DNA of 64,000 nucleotides from Adiantum capillus-veneris (GCA_014529385.2 CM043962.1:42874598-42938597), one strand, 5' to 3'; shown: positions 21,561 through 32,344, counted from the stretch's first letter. Notes: a model not told the origin generated them from the letters alone. Numbers and translations: made by a program.

Positions 21561-21639
21561 CCATGATGACGTCGTTGCTTCTCTTCCTCCTTGATGGCAT
21601 TGAGTTCGTTTATCACAGAGGGCTGGATTTCTCCCTCCT

Positions 21640-21996
21640 CTAGTTCCCTCCCCACTCTAGCTTCCGCAAGTTCTCATTTGAGGGTTGAGACCTCTTGCCG
21701 GAGCGCTTGGACTTCAGCCCGTAGGTCTTCCTTCTCTTTCTTCCATTGCAAGCCTTCATTGAAGACCATTTGGATGAGGTTGGCCTTCTCTTTCCACCAC
21801 CCTTCCATTTCGGTCTTCCACTTTTTTCATCTCTTTCTCCACCTGTGTTATCCTTTTGTTGGTGACCATGAATGTTGCCTTTGTCACAGCCGGTGGGGAT
21901 TTGCACACAGGTGAGCTGACCTTGTTCTCTATTTCTGAATTTGTTGAACAATAGATTCAGCAGCTCATTCGTTCTTCCTCTCCTCCTAATGTGCAT
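21640..21996 (-). pseudogene. LINE-2 ORF1 N-terminal coiled-coil part
   Basis: Minus-strand frames here are rich in Lys, Glu and Arg, consistent with the coiled coil that precedes the RRM-like domain. There is no single clear frame. From 21997 to 22230 only short frames remain, and the LINE 5' end is not sharply defined. Confidence 0.45.
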
Positions 21997-22411
21997 TGGA
22001 TGCCAGAGACTTGCTATCAGAGAGACCTAGGTCCTAGAGCCCAGAAACGTGGAGAAGACAGCTCCACCTTACCCTATCCCCACCGTTCAAATGACAGGGA
22101 AACCTCTGCCGTTGCTCTTTGGTCACTGACAACCAATGTCAGCAGCCATCGACGAAAAGCATGCGAGTTGATGGGCTTTCTACAGATTGCTTCAATCTGC
22201 CTCTCATTGATTGTCACGTGAGAGGGCTGTTTTGGTGTAGGTATGCAGCAAGGGGTGTTGAACAGTGGTGGGCAGCAGGTGACTAGTGCACAGGAGGTGG
22301 CAAGGGCAGGTGGGGCAGTGCAGTACGTGCCCAACGCAAGCATAGACCAGCAGCAAGCAGGTGACGAGCAGAAAACCCTAACTTGCAGGCAGAAAACCAA
22401 ACCCGAACACG

Positions 22412-22419
<8 letters not shown>

Positions 22420-22471
<52 letters not shown>
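22420..22471. repeat. (AG)n microsatellite next to HIR exon 4 acceptor
   Basis: Fifty or so bases of AG dinucleotides end about 20 bp before the exon 4 acceptor at 22491. The many upstream AG dinucleotides are potential competing acceptors. Confidence 0.9.
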
Positions 22472-22474
<3 letters not shown>

Positions 22475-22491
22475 TGTGTTTTGGTTTGCAG

Positions 22492-22588
22492 GAGCTGTCA
22501 TCATTTGGCTTAGAGATTGTGAAGACACTAATTGCGGAGATATTTTATGATGGGTCAGTAAATCAAAGCCTCAATAGGACCAAATCAG
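22492..22588 (+). CDS. HIR: HIR exon 4 (SPFH domain continuation)
   Basis: Following an AG microsatellite and a clean acceptor, 32 codons read 'ELSSFGLEIVKTLIAEI', then a more diverged 'FYDGSVNQSLNR', then donor GTAAC at 22589. This corresponds to the HIR stretch that normally reads AMSAYGYEIVQTLIVDI followed by EPD..VKRAMNEI, with no gap at the exon junction. The next exon of the family (AARLRVAA...EAEKIL) is not found in the 8 kb downstream. The gene may continue beyond the next Gypsy insertion, end differently, or be a truncated copy. Confidence 0.75.
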
Positions 22589-22689
22589 GTAACATTTACT
22601 TGCACTTGGGATCTTATGGGGACATTATTTTGGATGTTAGAATAAGAAAAACATTCTACATACAACATTTCTTAGAGTTAAGGCATCTC

Positions 22690-23346
22690 TCTGGATTCAT
22701 CCAGTCGATCCCGGTTTCCCCTAGGGAGAGGTGACAAGGAGTGGGCTGTTTTGTGGCTGTGCCCGGCTAGAGTGAGGTAGTTTTCTGATGTTGGGATTTA
22801 TTTAGCCATGTTTAGCTCGGGGTTTTTGGCTTGGTTAATGGCCAAAACAGGCTAGGAGTGTGTTTCCCCAAACTTGGCTTATTTTTCCCTATATGGGCGG
22901 GGGGTACCTCCTTTACACAACAAATATGCCCGGTGGGGGGCGGCCTCGTGGGGCAGCCCCTCAGGTGTAGATCAAGCCAAGTTGGCCGACAACTAGGAGA
23001 TCTTCCTCAAGCGTTTTTGTTGGGTAGCAGTACTAGTATGTTGAGACCCTCTTACGGTGCAGTTCCCTCCTCAGGGTAGCCTGTGTGATTATGCAGTGGC
23101 AAGGTATATCAGCCGAGATCCAGATAGATCTGATCTCGCTAGGAGGAGTTGCACCAGATCTATGCTCTCAGAGCATGTTAGAAGTGGTACCCATGTTGAG
23201 GCTGTGTCAATGGTCTCGTATGCAAGAGCAGATGGTAGTAGCAATTACAGTTGTGTGTACCTCAGGTCTATCCATTGAGGCATGTCAGCTCTATGCTGGA
23301 CCACCCTTGGTCATTTGTTTTGGCAGTCTGTTATCAGCATGGAGAG

Positions 23347-23400
<54 letters not shown>

Positions 23401-23575
23401 GCTTAGATGCCCTATCTCTTCCTACCTCAGTGATCTCTCTTCTCCACAGTTGCCTTGTTCATGTATGTGGCATTGCAAGTGTTTTCTAGTGTCAGAGGAT
23501 CTTATCGGAGTCGAGGTGTCAACCGAATCGGAGGCTAGGTCTTGTCTTCATTGCATCTCACGCTACTTATTCTGA
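22690..23575 (+). repeat. 5' LTR of the Gypsy element
   Basis: Diverged copy of the LTR at 6385-7388, collinear over its length, including a TC microsatellite at 23348-23398. Its 3' side is followed by ACATTGGCGTTGATACGAGA, a poor match to a tRNA-iMet site, rather than the clean site seen at 7389. Confidence 0.72.
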
Positions 23576-23639
23576 CAACATTGGCGTTGATACGAGATAT
23601 TGGATAGCTTGGTTGCATCCATCCTACAAAAGCTGATAC

Positions 23640-24350
23640 AGCGACTGGCATGAGCACACCAATGCCTTGTGGGTAGTTCGGACCACAGTGCTCGACACCA
23701 CTGAAAAGAAGGATACAGCCTCTGAGCTCAAAGAAGATCTGGCCAACTTAAGAGAAATGATGGGCCAGTGAAAGGAGTAGTTGGGTCAGCTTGTGAAGCA
23801 TACAGATGATCTCCTCCAATTGTCCATCCAAGCTTCTAAAATCCCAGAGAAAGATCTACCCAACAGAGCTAGCCATGAGCCACAATTTATAGAGATGGCT
23901 GAAATTCTGTTCGAGGCCAGATTCAAGGTGAACCAGCCGGATCCAGATGGTAATGAGCAATGACCTCAGTTTCAAAGCAGCAAGCTTTTGTTGGCAGTCA
24001 AAGACCAGAAGCTTTTCAAATAAAAATCAAAGTCATCTAGGAGTATAGTTTCATTCAAGAAATTGACAATTAAGAAGAAGAGCCAGCCAAACATTACTTC
24101 AAAGTATCCGATTCCAATTAAGATTCGCACATATCTAATTCATATCAAAACTCTTGTAGTAGGAGTTATAGGTATCCAAAAAGAGCATTATTTCTTACAA
24201 CACTATCTCTAGGAATACAACAAGTAGCACAAAGCTTGAAAGAAGGGCTTGAAGAGACTTACAAACTTTCTCCAACTACAAGAAAAAATAAGAAGCTTAT
24301 ACACGGAACAGAAAAATGAGGGCAAACCAGAAGGGTGGCACATGACACAG
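23640..24350 (+). pseudogene. Gypsy gag-like remains
   Basis: A plus-strand reading with several stops includes the open piece 23781-23963 ('LVKHTDDLLQLSIQASKIPE'). Lys-rich sequence follows. The assignment to gag is mainly positional, between LTR and protease. Confidence 0.45.
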
Positions 24351-24365
24351 ATAAGGATTCTTTGA

Positions 24366-25265
24366 CCTCTTGAATAACAGGTCTTGAATTCAACTCTCCT
24401 CGTCGGATAGAGCTTTAAGGTCTCTTGAGATACTTTTCTACGACGTTAAAATTCTCTTCTTCTCGGGGGGGTGTGTGTGTGTGTGTGTGTGTGGGTGTGC
24501 GGCGTGCGCGCTAATAAAAAGAGGAAAATGGTATAACCTTTCTATCACCCAAGTGTGGTAGATTGATTATGCCATTTCCCTCGTGAATAACAGGTCTTGA
24601 GTTCAACTCTCCTCGTTGGATAGATCTTTAAGGTATCTTGGGATAGTTTCCTACTACGTTAAAATTCTCTTCTTCTCGGGTGTGTGTGTGTCTGCACTAA
24701 TAAAAAGAGGAAAATGGTATAACCTTTGTATCACCCCAGTGTGGTAGATTGGTTATGCCATTTCCCTCTTGAATAGCAAGTCTCGAGTTCAGCTCTCCTC
24801 GTCGGATAGATCTTTAAGGTCTCTTGGGATAGTTTCCTACGACGTTAAAATTCTCTTCTTCTCGGGTGTGTGGGGGTGTGTGTGTGCGCGCTAATAAAAA
24901 GAGGAAAATGGTATAACCTTTCTATCACCCCAGTGTGGTAGATTGGTTATGCCATTTCCCTCTTGAATAACAGGTCTTGAGTTCAACTCTCCTCATCGGA
25001 TAGATTTTTAAGGTCTCTTGGGATAGTTTCCTACGACGTTGAAATTCTCTTCTTCTCGTGTGTGTGTGTGCGAGCGCGCGCTAATAAAAAGAGGAAAATG
25101 GTATAACCTTTGTATGACCCCTGTCTGGTAGATTGGTTATGCCATTTAACAGGTCTTGAGTTCAACTCTCCTCGCCGGATAGATCTTCAAGGTCTCTTGG
25201 GATAGTTTCCTACGACATTAAAATTCTCTTCTTCTCGGGTGTGTGTGTGTGTGGGTGTGTGTGTA
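24366..25265 (+). repeat. Tandem array of five SINE-like units
   Basis: Five head-to-tail copies of a ~190-bp unit start at about 24366 (5'-truncated), 24514, 24700, 24892 and 25083. Each full unit has AGAGGAAAATGGTATAACC at its head. Next come an A-box-like TGGTAGATTGGTTATG and, about 35 bp on, a B-box-like GAGTTCAACTCTCC. The body ends in GTTAAAATTCTCTTCTTCTCGGG and a TG-rich tail. Box spacing resembles a tRNA-derived SINE promoter. Unit 5 lacks about 11 bp near the B box. Confidence 0.72.
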
Positions 25266-25615
25266 CAAGGACAATGATAAGCACAAAAACATCTCAGTCT
25301 TTGATTCATTTTTGTACATCATAGTGAGAATGAGGTATCATTTTGGTGTTTTGTATATAAGATAGCCAAGAAAAACTTATTCTGAAGTGAAAGAGGCCAG
25401 GTTCGACAGTGATGGACAACAGCTAAGCCCTAAGTAAAGATAGAGTCCTCATGTGCATCCATATAAACAAGACAACTAATTCTTTAGCTTTGAATATTAC
25501 AGGTGTCAACAAATCTATCAGTTGTTATCCATGTCCTACTTAAATTTTTTTTAACTTATATGGTGTTCAATATCAACAAGTATTCATTCTTAGAACAGTA
25601 AGTCATAGATGAAAG

Positions 25616-25680
<65 letters not shown>

Positions 25681-26050
25681 TGAATGAAAGCACATATTAG
25701 TACCTAGTTCTACACCCACTTGTGTGTGTGTGTGTGTGTGTGTGTGTTTGTGAATGAAAGCACATATTAGTACCTAGTTCTACACCCACTATTGGGCATT
25801 GACGATAGTAGTGGAGATGTAGTATTTAGTCAATATTATGGATGATGGAGCGGATGGCTACATGTGGATGACTACCATGAGTCTACACCTTGCACTTTCC
25901 CTTAGAGGTTAATCTGGGCATATCTTGGATTCATCAAGGTATATATACAAGAAGACCAAAACAACAACGGGATGAGTACCAGATATGTTGGGGATTCAAC
26001 CAGAAGATGATTCTACAGAGTTATGCCGAGCTTGGGGGGAAATTTTGGGA
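25266..26050. other. AT-rich Gypsy internal remnant with TG microsatellites
   Basis: Contains TG tracts at 25621-25676 and 25723-25747. Each is followed by the same 44-bp sequence (TTTGTGAATGAAAGCAC...), so this block is a short tandem duplication. No coding motif seen before the protease. Confidence 0.7.
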
Positions 26051-26057
26051 TCAGTAG

Positions 26058-26690
26058 GTGCTAATCTTCTTTGATGATGGGGCTAAGGCGAATCTCATTT
26101 CTCTAGAAGTTGCAGCAAAGCTTGGGGTGAAGCCAAAGGAGATGGGGCCACAAATGGATGCTATCATGGCAACATTGGGACATGAAGTGGCAATTATTCC
26201 TTTGATCATCGGCAAGCTGCGGTTGCATGTCCAAGGTTTTGTTGAACAAGAAGACATTATGTCGCTTGAAGGGTGTGATGTCTTATTAGGAATACCATGG
26301 CACCATTAAAACCATGTACTGATTGATTCCTGTGATAAGTTGTACTTGCAGCTTAGAGGCAAAGTTCGTGAACGAGTTTGTTCCAGTTGTATCCACTTTG
26401 GCAGTTTCCAAGTTAATGAAAACACATCTTCCCACTTACTTAAAGAGAGAGGATCTTCTTCATATAATTCTAATCTTTCACAAATGAATCAAAGTCGCCT
26501 AGAATTCTTGCGAGATCATGTGGATTGTTTCTCTAAACAGTTACTAGGGAAACTTCCTCCTTGGCAGCCCAAAGATTGCACCATTGATTTTTTTCTAGGG
26601 AGTTCACCACCCAATAGACCTTGCAAGGTGAGTGCCACACAACAGGAGGAAGTCATGAACTGGGGACATGAACATTTGAAGAAAGGTTAA
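26058..26690 (+). pseudogene. Gypsy aspartic protease and pre-RT segment
   Basis: Frame 26058-26309 has a retropepsin-like active-site stretch, 'FDDGAKANLIS' (family normally DSGASHNFIS), and the second conserved block 'GCDVLLGIPWHH' (family LGMDWL). After a stop, 26340-26690 reads the Gypsy pre-RT linker: 'FLRDHVDCFSKQLLGKLPPW' and 'CTIDFFLGSSPPNRP'. The active site has Asp-Asp-Gly in place of Asp-Ser/Thr-Gly, which would probably inactivate it. Confidence 0.8.
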
Positions 26691-26696
26691 TCCAAC

Positions 26697-26798
26697 CTAG
26701 TTCTTCCCCTTTTTGTTCCCCAGTGCTTCTTGTGCAAAAGAAGGATGGATCGTGGAGAATGTGCATTGATCACAGGGCACTCAACAAGATTACAATCA
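26697..26798 (+). pseudogene. Gypsy RT, N-terminal part
   Basis: With one frame change the plus strand reads [18 protein letters not shown] and ALNKITI, the first conserved RT blocks of Ty3/Gypsy. It stops at the target duplication of the inserted DNA transposon. Confidence 0.82.
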
Positions 26799-27141
26799 GA
26801 GTAACGGTGAAACGTGGCTAAAACATGAAACAGTTGAAACGTTTCAGTCACTAGGTGAAACGCCGGCAAGTGGAACGGGCTAAAAATTGGGGTTTTTTTA
26901 AAACTTAATGATAAAGGTCGTGTTACCCATTCACGCTTCCCTTCGGACATGGAGGCTTTGCACGAGTTGATTTTAGCTGCCAGCAAGGGGTCACCACCCA
27001 CACACAATACTCTCTCTCTCTCTAGTCTCTCTTGATTTCAGCAAATTGATTGTCTGGATTGCGTGTGCAAAGAGAGAGAGAGAGAGAGGATTTGCTAAAT
27101 TGGCAGCTGGCTATGCCTAGGTGAGTTGAAGGCCTGAATTC

Positions 27142-27198
<57 letters not shown>

Positions 27199-27464
27199 GA
27201 ATTTGATGTGCGTATACTGAATTTGCTGATTCGAGAATTAATTGGTGAATTTATTGATTCCTAGATTAATTGGTGAATGGTTGAAATGTGTGCAAATGTA
27301 CATACCATTGTGTATACCCTATCATGTGTACATACAATACTATTTATATATACACAAAATTGCCACGTCGGTCGTACATTCCAGTGAGGCCTTAGCCTAG
27401 GGTGAAACGCCTATGTGTCAGGGTGAAACATATCGGGTCTGAAACATTTCGCGGTTACGGTAAT
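26799..27464. mobile_element. Non-autonomous DNA transposon, 666 bp, inside Gypsy RT
   Basis: The insert is flanked by the direct repeat TTACAATCA (26790-26798 and 27465-27473). Removing it restores the RT reading (NKITIKNRFP). Ends GTAACGGTGAAACGT and the reverse complement GTAACCGCGAAATGT are imperfect inverted repeats. Several GTGAAAC motifs cluster near both ends. The interior has TC, AG and TG tracts and no ORF of note. An 8-9 bp duplication points to hAT or Mutator type. Confidence 0.8.
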
Positions 27465-28140
27465 TTACAATCAAGAACCGATTTCCTATTCCAAGGATTG
27501 ATGACAGTCTTGATAGGTTACAAGGATCTTCTTGTTTTAGCAAGATCGATTTAAAGAGTGGTTACCACCAAATACAGACAGCACCTGCCAATATCTAGTT
27601 TTGGATTATATAAGTGTTTAGTGATGCCATTTGGCTTTCCTGCTACATTTAGTTGAATGATGGATCACATCTTCTGGACACACAAGAAGTTCGTGGGAAC
27701 CTTCTTTGATGACATTATTGTTTTCTCTAAATCCGAAAGCAACGATGGGGAATATTTGGCTCAGGTATTTCAGCCTTAAAGGACCTTCGGCTCATTATTA
27801 ATGCAAAGAAAAGTGACTTTTTCATGCAAGAGATCCATTTTCTTGGCCACATAATCTCTTCAGATGTATGAATGGATTCAGCAAATGTGGCAGTCATCCG
27901 TTGACAGGCACCTCTTGGATATGTGCATGATGTGCGTAGTTTCTCGGGTTTGTGCTCTTATTATTGACGCTTTATCAAGTCATTTGCAGAAATTGCAGCT
28001 TGGGTTCATGCTCTTACCTGCAAAGGAGTTAACTTCGCTTGGGGGCAAAAGGAGGTCATTGCCTTAGAACACCTAAAGGAGAAGCTTACTATTCGACCCA
28101 TTTTGGTATTACCGGATCTTCAAAAATCTTTTGAAACTCA
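27465..28140 (+). pseudogene. Gypsy RT remainder and start of RNase H
   Basis: The RT resumes with [14 protein letters not shown], '[13 protein letters not shown]' (catalytic Asp present) and, after frameshifts, a block that should contain the YxDD box but reads FFDDIIVFS. 'DFFMQEIHFLGHIIS' follows, then the RT-RNase H connection (RFIKSFAEIA, NFAWGQKEVIALEHLKEKL). RNase H proper is absent: at about 28140 the reading passes straight into integrase. Confidence 0.8.
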
Positions 28141-28460
28141 GAGCGGTAATGATGGTATTTGGACCGTTGTGGACCACTTCACCAAACAAGCTCATTTTGT
28201 ACCAGTTAAGAAAACTATCAAAGTTGATCATATGGCGAAGCTTTTCTTGATGCATATTTTCAAGTATCATGGAATGCCTACATCCATTATTTTTGACGGG
28301 GATCTGAGGATGACTAGTTTATTTTGCGAGCTTTATTTGAAAACATGGAAACAAGTTTCAAGTTCTCTTCCTCTTTCTACCCATAGAGAGATGGTCAATC
28401 CGAAGTCCCCAACTCCATACTTTTGGACTTGCTTTGGTGTTATGTATCAGATCATAACCG
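28141..28460 (+). pseudogene. Gypsy integrase core fragment
   Basis: In the frame 28103-28573: 'IWTVVDHFTKQAHFVPVKKT' (first catalytic Asp of the DDE core) and 'FKYHGMPTSIIFDGDLRMTS' (second Asp block; family ...SDRDxxFTS). The third block with Glu is decayed. The N-terminal zinc domain is missing because of the RNase H-integrase deletion. Confidence 0.8.
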
Positions 28461-28570
28461 TGAGGGGGAAAGGTTCTTTTATCAAGTATTTAAAAGGACA
28501 TCAATCAACATATTTTAACCTAAACAAAGGTAACAATCAACCAGTATTGCAAGAGGATCCCTTTATACAA

Positions 28571-29639
28571 TGATTTTTTATTAAAAAATACCCTATGACC
28601 GGTGCATACCAAAGCCAGGCCCTTTGTTTTATACCCAACAGGTAGGTAAGCTTTACCATATACGGACCTTCACCAAGTTAAAAGACAACCTTTAAGCTTT
28701 TTAAGCTCCATACCTCATGTATTGTAGGAGGCTACTCTCCTTCCATGTTAGAACAATCTGCGCTAAAGACAGGACCGTTTTTATGCATCAACAAAAAACA
28801 CCAACATTTTGAAAGGCATTCACAACCAAGGCCGCGGATACATACTATTGCCCTCCTTTGATTTATCAATAAAAGGAAAGCATTTCTTAAAGGCAACTAA
28901 ACCAACCATGCCATAGCCAAAAGGGCTCAATAGAAGTCACATTACATTACAGAAATGAGAATAGTACCAACACATCAAGTGTATCACACCACACCATTTG
29001 GACAGTAGTCCATAGCTTACCTGAGATGGAGTCGGAGCGGCCAACTCTACGATATTGTCTTATCCTTGCCTTTAGCCATATAGTCGATGACTAAACCTTA
29101 CACCCTTGCTGGTATAAATCCTCACAATCTCAAAGAACACAAGTACTCACACGCTCACACAGTACCAATGCTAAGTGAGCAAAACCGCTCACCTTTATAG
29201 TGTTGGGAGCCAGAGGCCCCTTCCCCTTTCCAACAATGTGACAAGCCATCTTCAAGAGGAAGATGATGACACAACAACGCCCCACATTCCTTCTTAGTAG
29301 TGAGGCGGGCCCGATTCGTCCTTATCTCGCACAGAGAACGGGGGAGGGAAGATAGAGAGATAAAGAGAGGGAGGCTAGAGAGAAGGGGAAGAAGATGGCA
29401 TTAGAACGTGCAGTGTCGCAGACTGCAGTGGCCATTGAGGTTTAATCACAGAAGAAGGCAAAAAAATGACAGAGCGCGCCACCCATAGCTCTTTAGTTAG
29501 CAACTAATAGTTAGGTTTTTATTTAAGGCACCTATCAACTTATCACCTACTGAATGTACTTCAGTTAATAACCCAAGGCTCCCTAGGCCAAATAGTCCCC
29601 CGGTTAAAAATCCCACTATTATTGACACACCATCCCTAG

Positions 29640-29640
<1 letters not shown>
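28571..29640. other. Noncoding stretch after the Gypsy element
   Basis: AT-rich DNA without recognised coding motifs. On the minus strand a CTATAAAG box occurs near 29193-29200 beside further promoter-like sequence, so part of it (about 28600-29400) could be an unrelated LTR or gene 5' region in reverse orientation. No partner copy was found in the window. Confidence 0.4.
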
Positions 29641-29713
<73 letters not shown>

Positions 29714-29835
29714 GGAAAGCAGATAACCATTCTATCACTGAAGTTGTGGCAGATTGGTTATCCCGTTTCCCACCATGTTAAAATTTCTCTTCTTCTTCTT
29801 TCTCTTGTGTGTGTGTGTGTGTGTGTGTGTTTGCC
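29641..29835 (+). repeat. TG/AG microsatellite and isolated SINE-like copy
   Basis: A TG tract (29641-29690) passes into AG (29691-29713). A diverged copy of the array unit follows: ATAACCATTCTATCACTGAAGTTGTGGCAGATTGGTTATCCC, then GTTAAAATTTCTCTTCTTC and a TG tail. The middle, including the B-box-like part, is deleted. A G run lies at 29836-29849. Confidence 0.7.
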
Positions 29836-30017
29836 GGGGGGGGGGGGGGACATTTTTTAATCCATGCTAATTCGAGATGGAACAAATTGCCTGAAGGATT
29901 GATAGTGTATAGATTTCCTTCATAAAAAGCGATTCATGCAATAAAGTAATGAATGGTATAACATTTTATGCTAAATTGAAAGCAATGGAGTGTTGAGGTT
30001 GCTTAGGCTTTCTTCTT

Positions 30018-30368
30018 GTGATTGTATATAAAGGCACTGCAAGCAAAAGCTTGGAGTATGGAGATGGGATAGAGGTATTGAACAAGCTGGCAAATAGCTT
30101 TGATGCCATTTTAGAGCAATTTAAGGCAAAAGACAGGATGCAACAGCAGTTATTGGATATAGAGGAAAGGAATGCACAGCTTTTGGAACGCCAAGTTACA
30201 TTGGAGAAGGAGCAGCTTCAAGTAGCTAAGGAATCTCTGACTATCCTCGCACAGGTTGAGAAACAAAAGAGCGAAACCTTCGTGGAGGCACTCAGCGCAT
30301 TGGCATCAGCAATCTCAGGTTCAAACAGAGATGCAAGCACTAGAGGCCTGAATATGGTTGTTAAATAA
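30018..30368 (+). CDS. Orphan coiled-coil ORF, possibly a terminal exon
   Basis: An open frame of about 116 codons ends at TAA. The first codon given is GTG and the frame is open further upstream, so it looks like an internal or last exon rather than a complete gene. The middle is strongly heptad-like ('MQQQLLDIEERNAQLLERQV' and 'EKEQLQVAKESLTILAQVEK'), followed by 'FVEALSALASAISGSNRD'. This resembles the C-terminal coiled coils of plant trihelix/Myb-SANT-like proteins in style only. A T-rich 3' region follows. No microsatellite or transposon signature explains it. Upstream, 'VYKG' echoes an HIR motif but nothing else does. Confidence 0.45.
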   Translation: MIVYKGTASKSLEYGDGIEVLNKLANSFDAILEQFKAKDRMQQQLLDIEERNAQLLERQVTLEKEQLQVAKESLTILAQVEKQKSETFVEALSALASAISGSNRDASTRGLNMVVK

Positions 30369-30518
30369 TGTACATAAACAGCTTGTATATGTTTTCTTCA
30401 TGTTACCTTGTGTAATAGTTTTATTCAATTTTTGTATATGCTTTTCTCTATTGACTTTTGCACTGTCTGCATAAAGCTTGGTACTTATCCCTGATTAACA
30501 ATACAATAAGTGTTTTAA

Positions 30519-30520
<2 letters not shown>

Positions 30521-30566
<46 letters not shown>
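30521..30566. repeat. (TC)n microsatellite
   Basis: TC dinucleotides directly upstream of LINE-3 fragment a. Confidence 0.95.
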
Positions 30567-30569
<3 letters not shown>

Positions 30570-30604
30570 GCGAGAAGGTGATAAAGTCAATTGTGCATGG
30601 GAAC

Positions 30605-32344
30605 AGGAATGTGAGAATTGTTGGCAAGTTAAACAAGGATGTCCATTGTTACCAACTCTCTTTTGGCTTTGCATTGATCAATTGAAATAAATGGTACTCG
30701 AGTTTATACAACAAGGAGGCATTGAAGAGGTCACTATTTGTAATGTGATAATCATGCTTTTGTTGTATGCAGATGATGCAATGCTTCTGGCGCATACGGT
30801 AGAGGATGCACAGAAGCGTATTGTTGTCTTAGAAAACTTTTGCTTGCATAGTGTACTAATTTCGAATGAATCCAAAGCAAAGATTATCCTTGTCAAAACC
30901 AACCATATAGATGCACAGAAGCTTATTGTTGTCTTAGAAAACTTTTGTTTGCATAGTGTGCTAATTGCTCATGAATCCAAAGCAAAGATTATCCTTGTCA
31001 AAACCAATCATAAGGAGATACCATGCATTGTATACAATAGCAAGACACTTGAAGTGGGTGAGAGATTTGAGTACCTTAGATCTCAAACCAATAAGTGGCA
31101 TGAATGTGTTATGCGTCATTTGGAGGTTGGAAAGAGAGCCATAGAAAAGAATAGGTGTCACCAATGTGTCAAATAGGTACATGAGAACCCAACATCCTCC
31201 CATACACATGTTCTCAAACCCACAATATGAGTCAAATGTCAGGTTCTCATGTACCTTTATTACACATCGATGACACCTATTCTTTTCTATGGAGTTGGAA
31301 GTGTAGGATAGGAGGATCGCGAAGTGTGGGTTTGAGAACACATGTATGCAGGGTTGTCGAATGTTGGGTTCTCATATACCTTTTTGACACATTGGTGACA
31401 CCTGTTCTTTTGTGTGGAGTTGGAAGTGTGAGACGGAAGGATCTCAACGTTTACTTGTGGAAAAAGTTTAAGACTGTCCTATAGTGCTTTCTTACAAATT
31501 TTTCCCAAGTTCAGAGACATAAAATTATATGTATGCTCTTCTTTCTTGAATCGAGATCTCTTGCAATTGAGGTTATGGGCATAGAGAGGGTTTTGAAGTA
31601 AATCGCTCACATTGACTTCCTACAGTTGCATGGGAAGCAAACAAAAAGGTTTGAAAATGCATAAAAGCAAAGACCTTGAGCACAGGATGGATACAAGTTT
31701 TAAAGAAGTGGTTTGGGAGATGAGATACATTACACTTGCTACATGATGCCTCAATAGACTCCCAGTGAATGAAGCTTGGAAGGAATCGGGTGGTCACATT
31801 TCATACATTACTCATATTGCCTCTTGCTACAAAATCATGTTCTTCGTCGAAAGAGGAAACCGTACTTAGCCCATATGCTTGGGCCTATCTCCTTGTTGGT
31901 GATATGCACTATCGCAAACATTCGGCTTAGTTCCCACTTCCTTCAATGTAAGATGAGGCGTTGGGACAATGAAGAAGAGTCTTATAAACTATGCACATTA
32001 TACTCACTTCAAGTTCAAGAGTTTTAACACCACACACTACTAGAGTGCTCAACTTTTTCTCACATCCAAACTTGATCCTCTCACATTTTCAGCGATGACC
32101 TAGATCTACACACACTACTAGAGTTTTAACACCACACACTACTAGAGTGCTCAACTTTTTCTCACATCCAAACTTGATCCTCTCACATTTTTAGCGATGA
32201 CCTAGATCTACATACTATCCTCTACTAGCCACAATGTGGGCTCTCCATTGCGACTCGCAGACCCATGATCCTTGAGCATCAAGATAACTTATAAGCCTGA
32301 CACATAGTACATCACATGTATCGTTGGTCCCATAGGTCATATTT

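Larger units (their letters stand above)
17855..22230 (-). mobile_element. LINE-2: long non-LTR retrotransposon copy, interrupted
   Basis: On the minus strand from about 22230 to 17855: coiled-coil ORF1, endonuclease, RT, C-terminal tail and a 3' UTR that ends with the family tail (GTAACTTTGTGGTCTCATAGATCA). The element is broken by frameshifts and by an LTR-like insertion at about 19862-20411, which separates endonuclease from RT. It is distinct from LINE-1: different RT signature (GVKQGCPLSPTLFGMYVDE), no CCHC in ORF1, and a characteristic C-terminal tail. Confidence 0.85.
22690..28570 (+). mobile_element. Degraded Gypsy-type LTR retrotransposon with nested insertions
   Basis: Plus-strand order: LTR (22690-23575), gag-like remains (23640-24350), a SINE-like tandem array (24366-25265), aspartic protease and pre-RT (26058-26690), RT interrupted by a DNA transposon (26697-27900), and integrase (28155-28440). 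RNase H is missing. No 3' LTR was recognised. Protease-RT-integrase order places it in Ty3/Gypsy. Confidence 0.82.

Noticed and set aside
24930-25000. Functional tRNA gene
   Set aside because: A- and B-box-like motifs are present but no cloverleaf with acceptor stem could be drawn.
24366-25265. CRISPR-like regular repeats
   Set aside because: Units of ~190 bp with no short palindromic repeat/spacer pattern, in plant DNA. They are a SINE-like tandem array.
28600-29400. 3' LTR of the Gypsy element
   Set aside because: No similarity to the LTR at 22690-23575; the TATA-like motif is on the opposite strand.
30018-30100. HIR exon 5
   Set aside because: Only VYKG and scattered residues resemble HIR; the following coiled coil does not. 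Kept as an orphan ORF.
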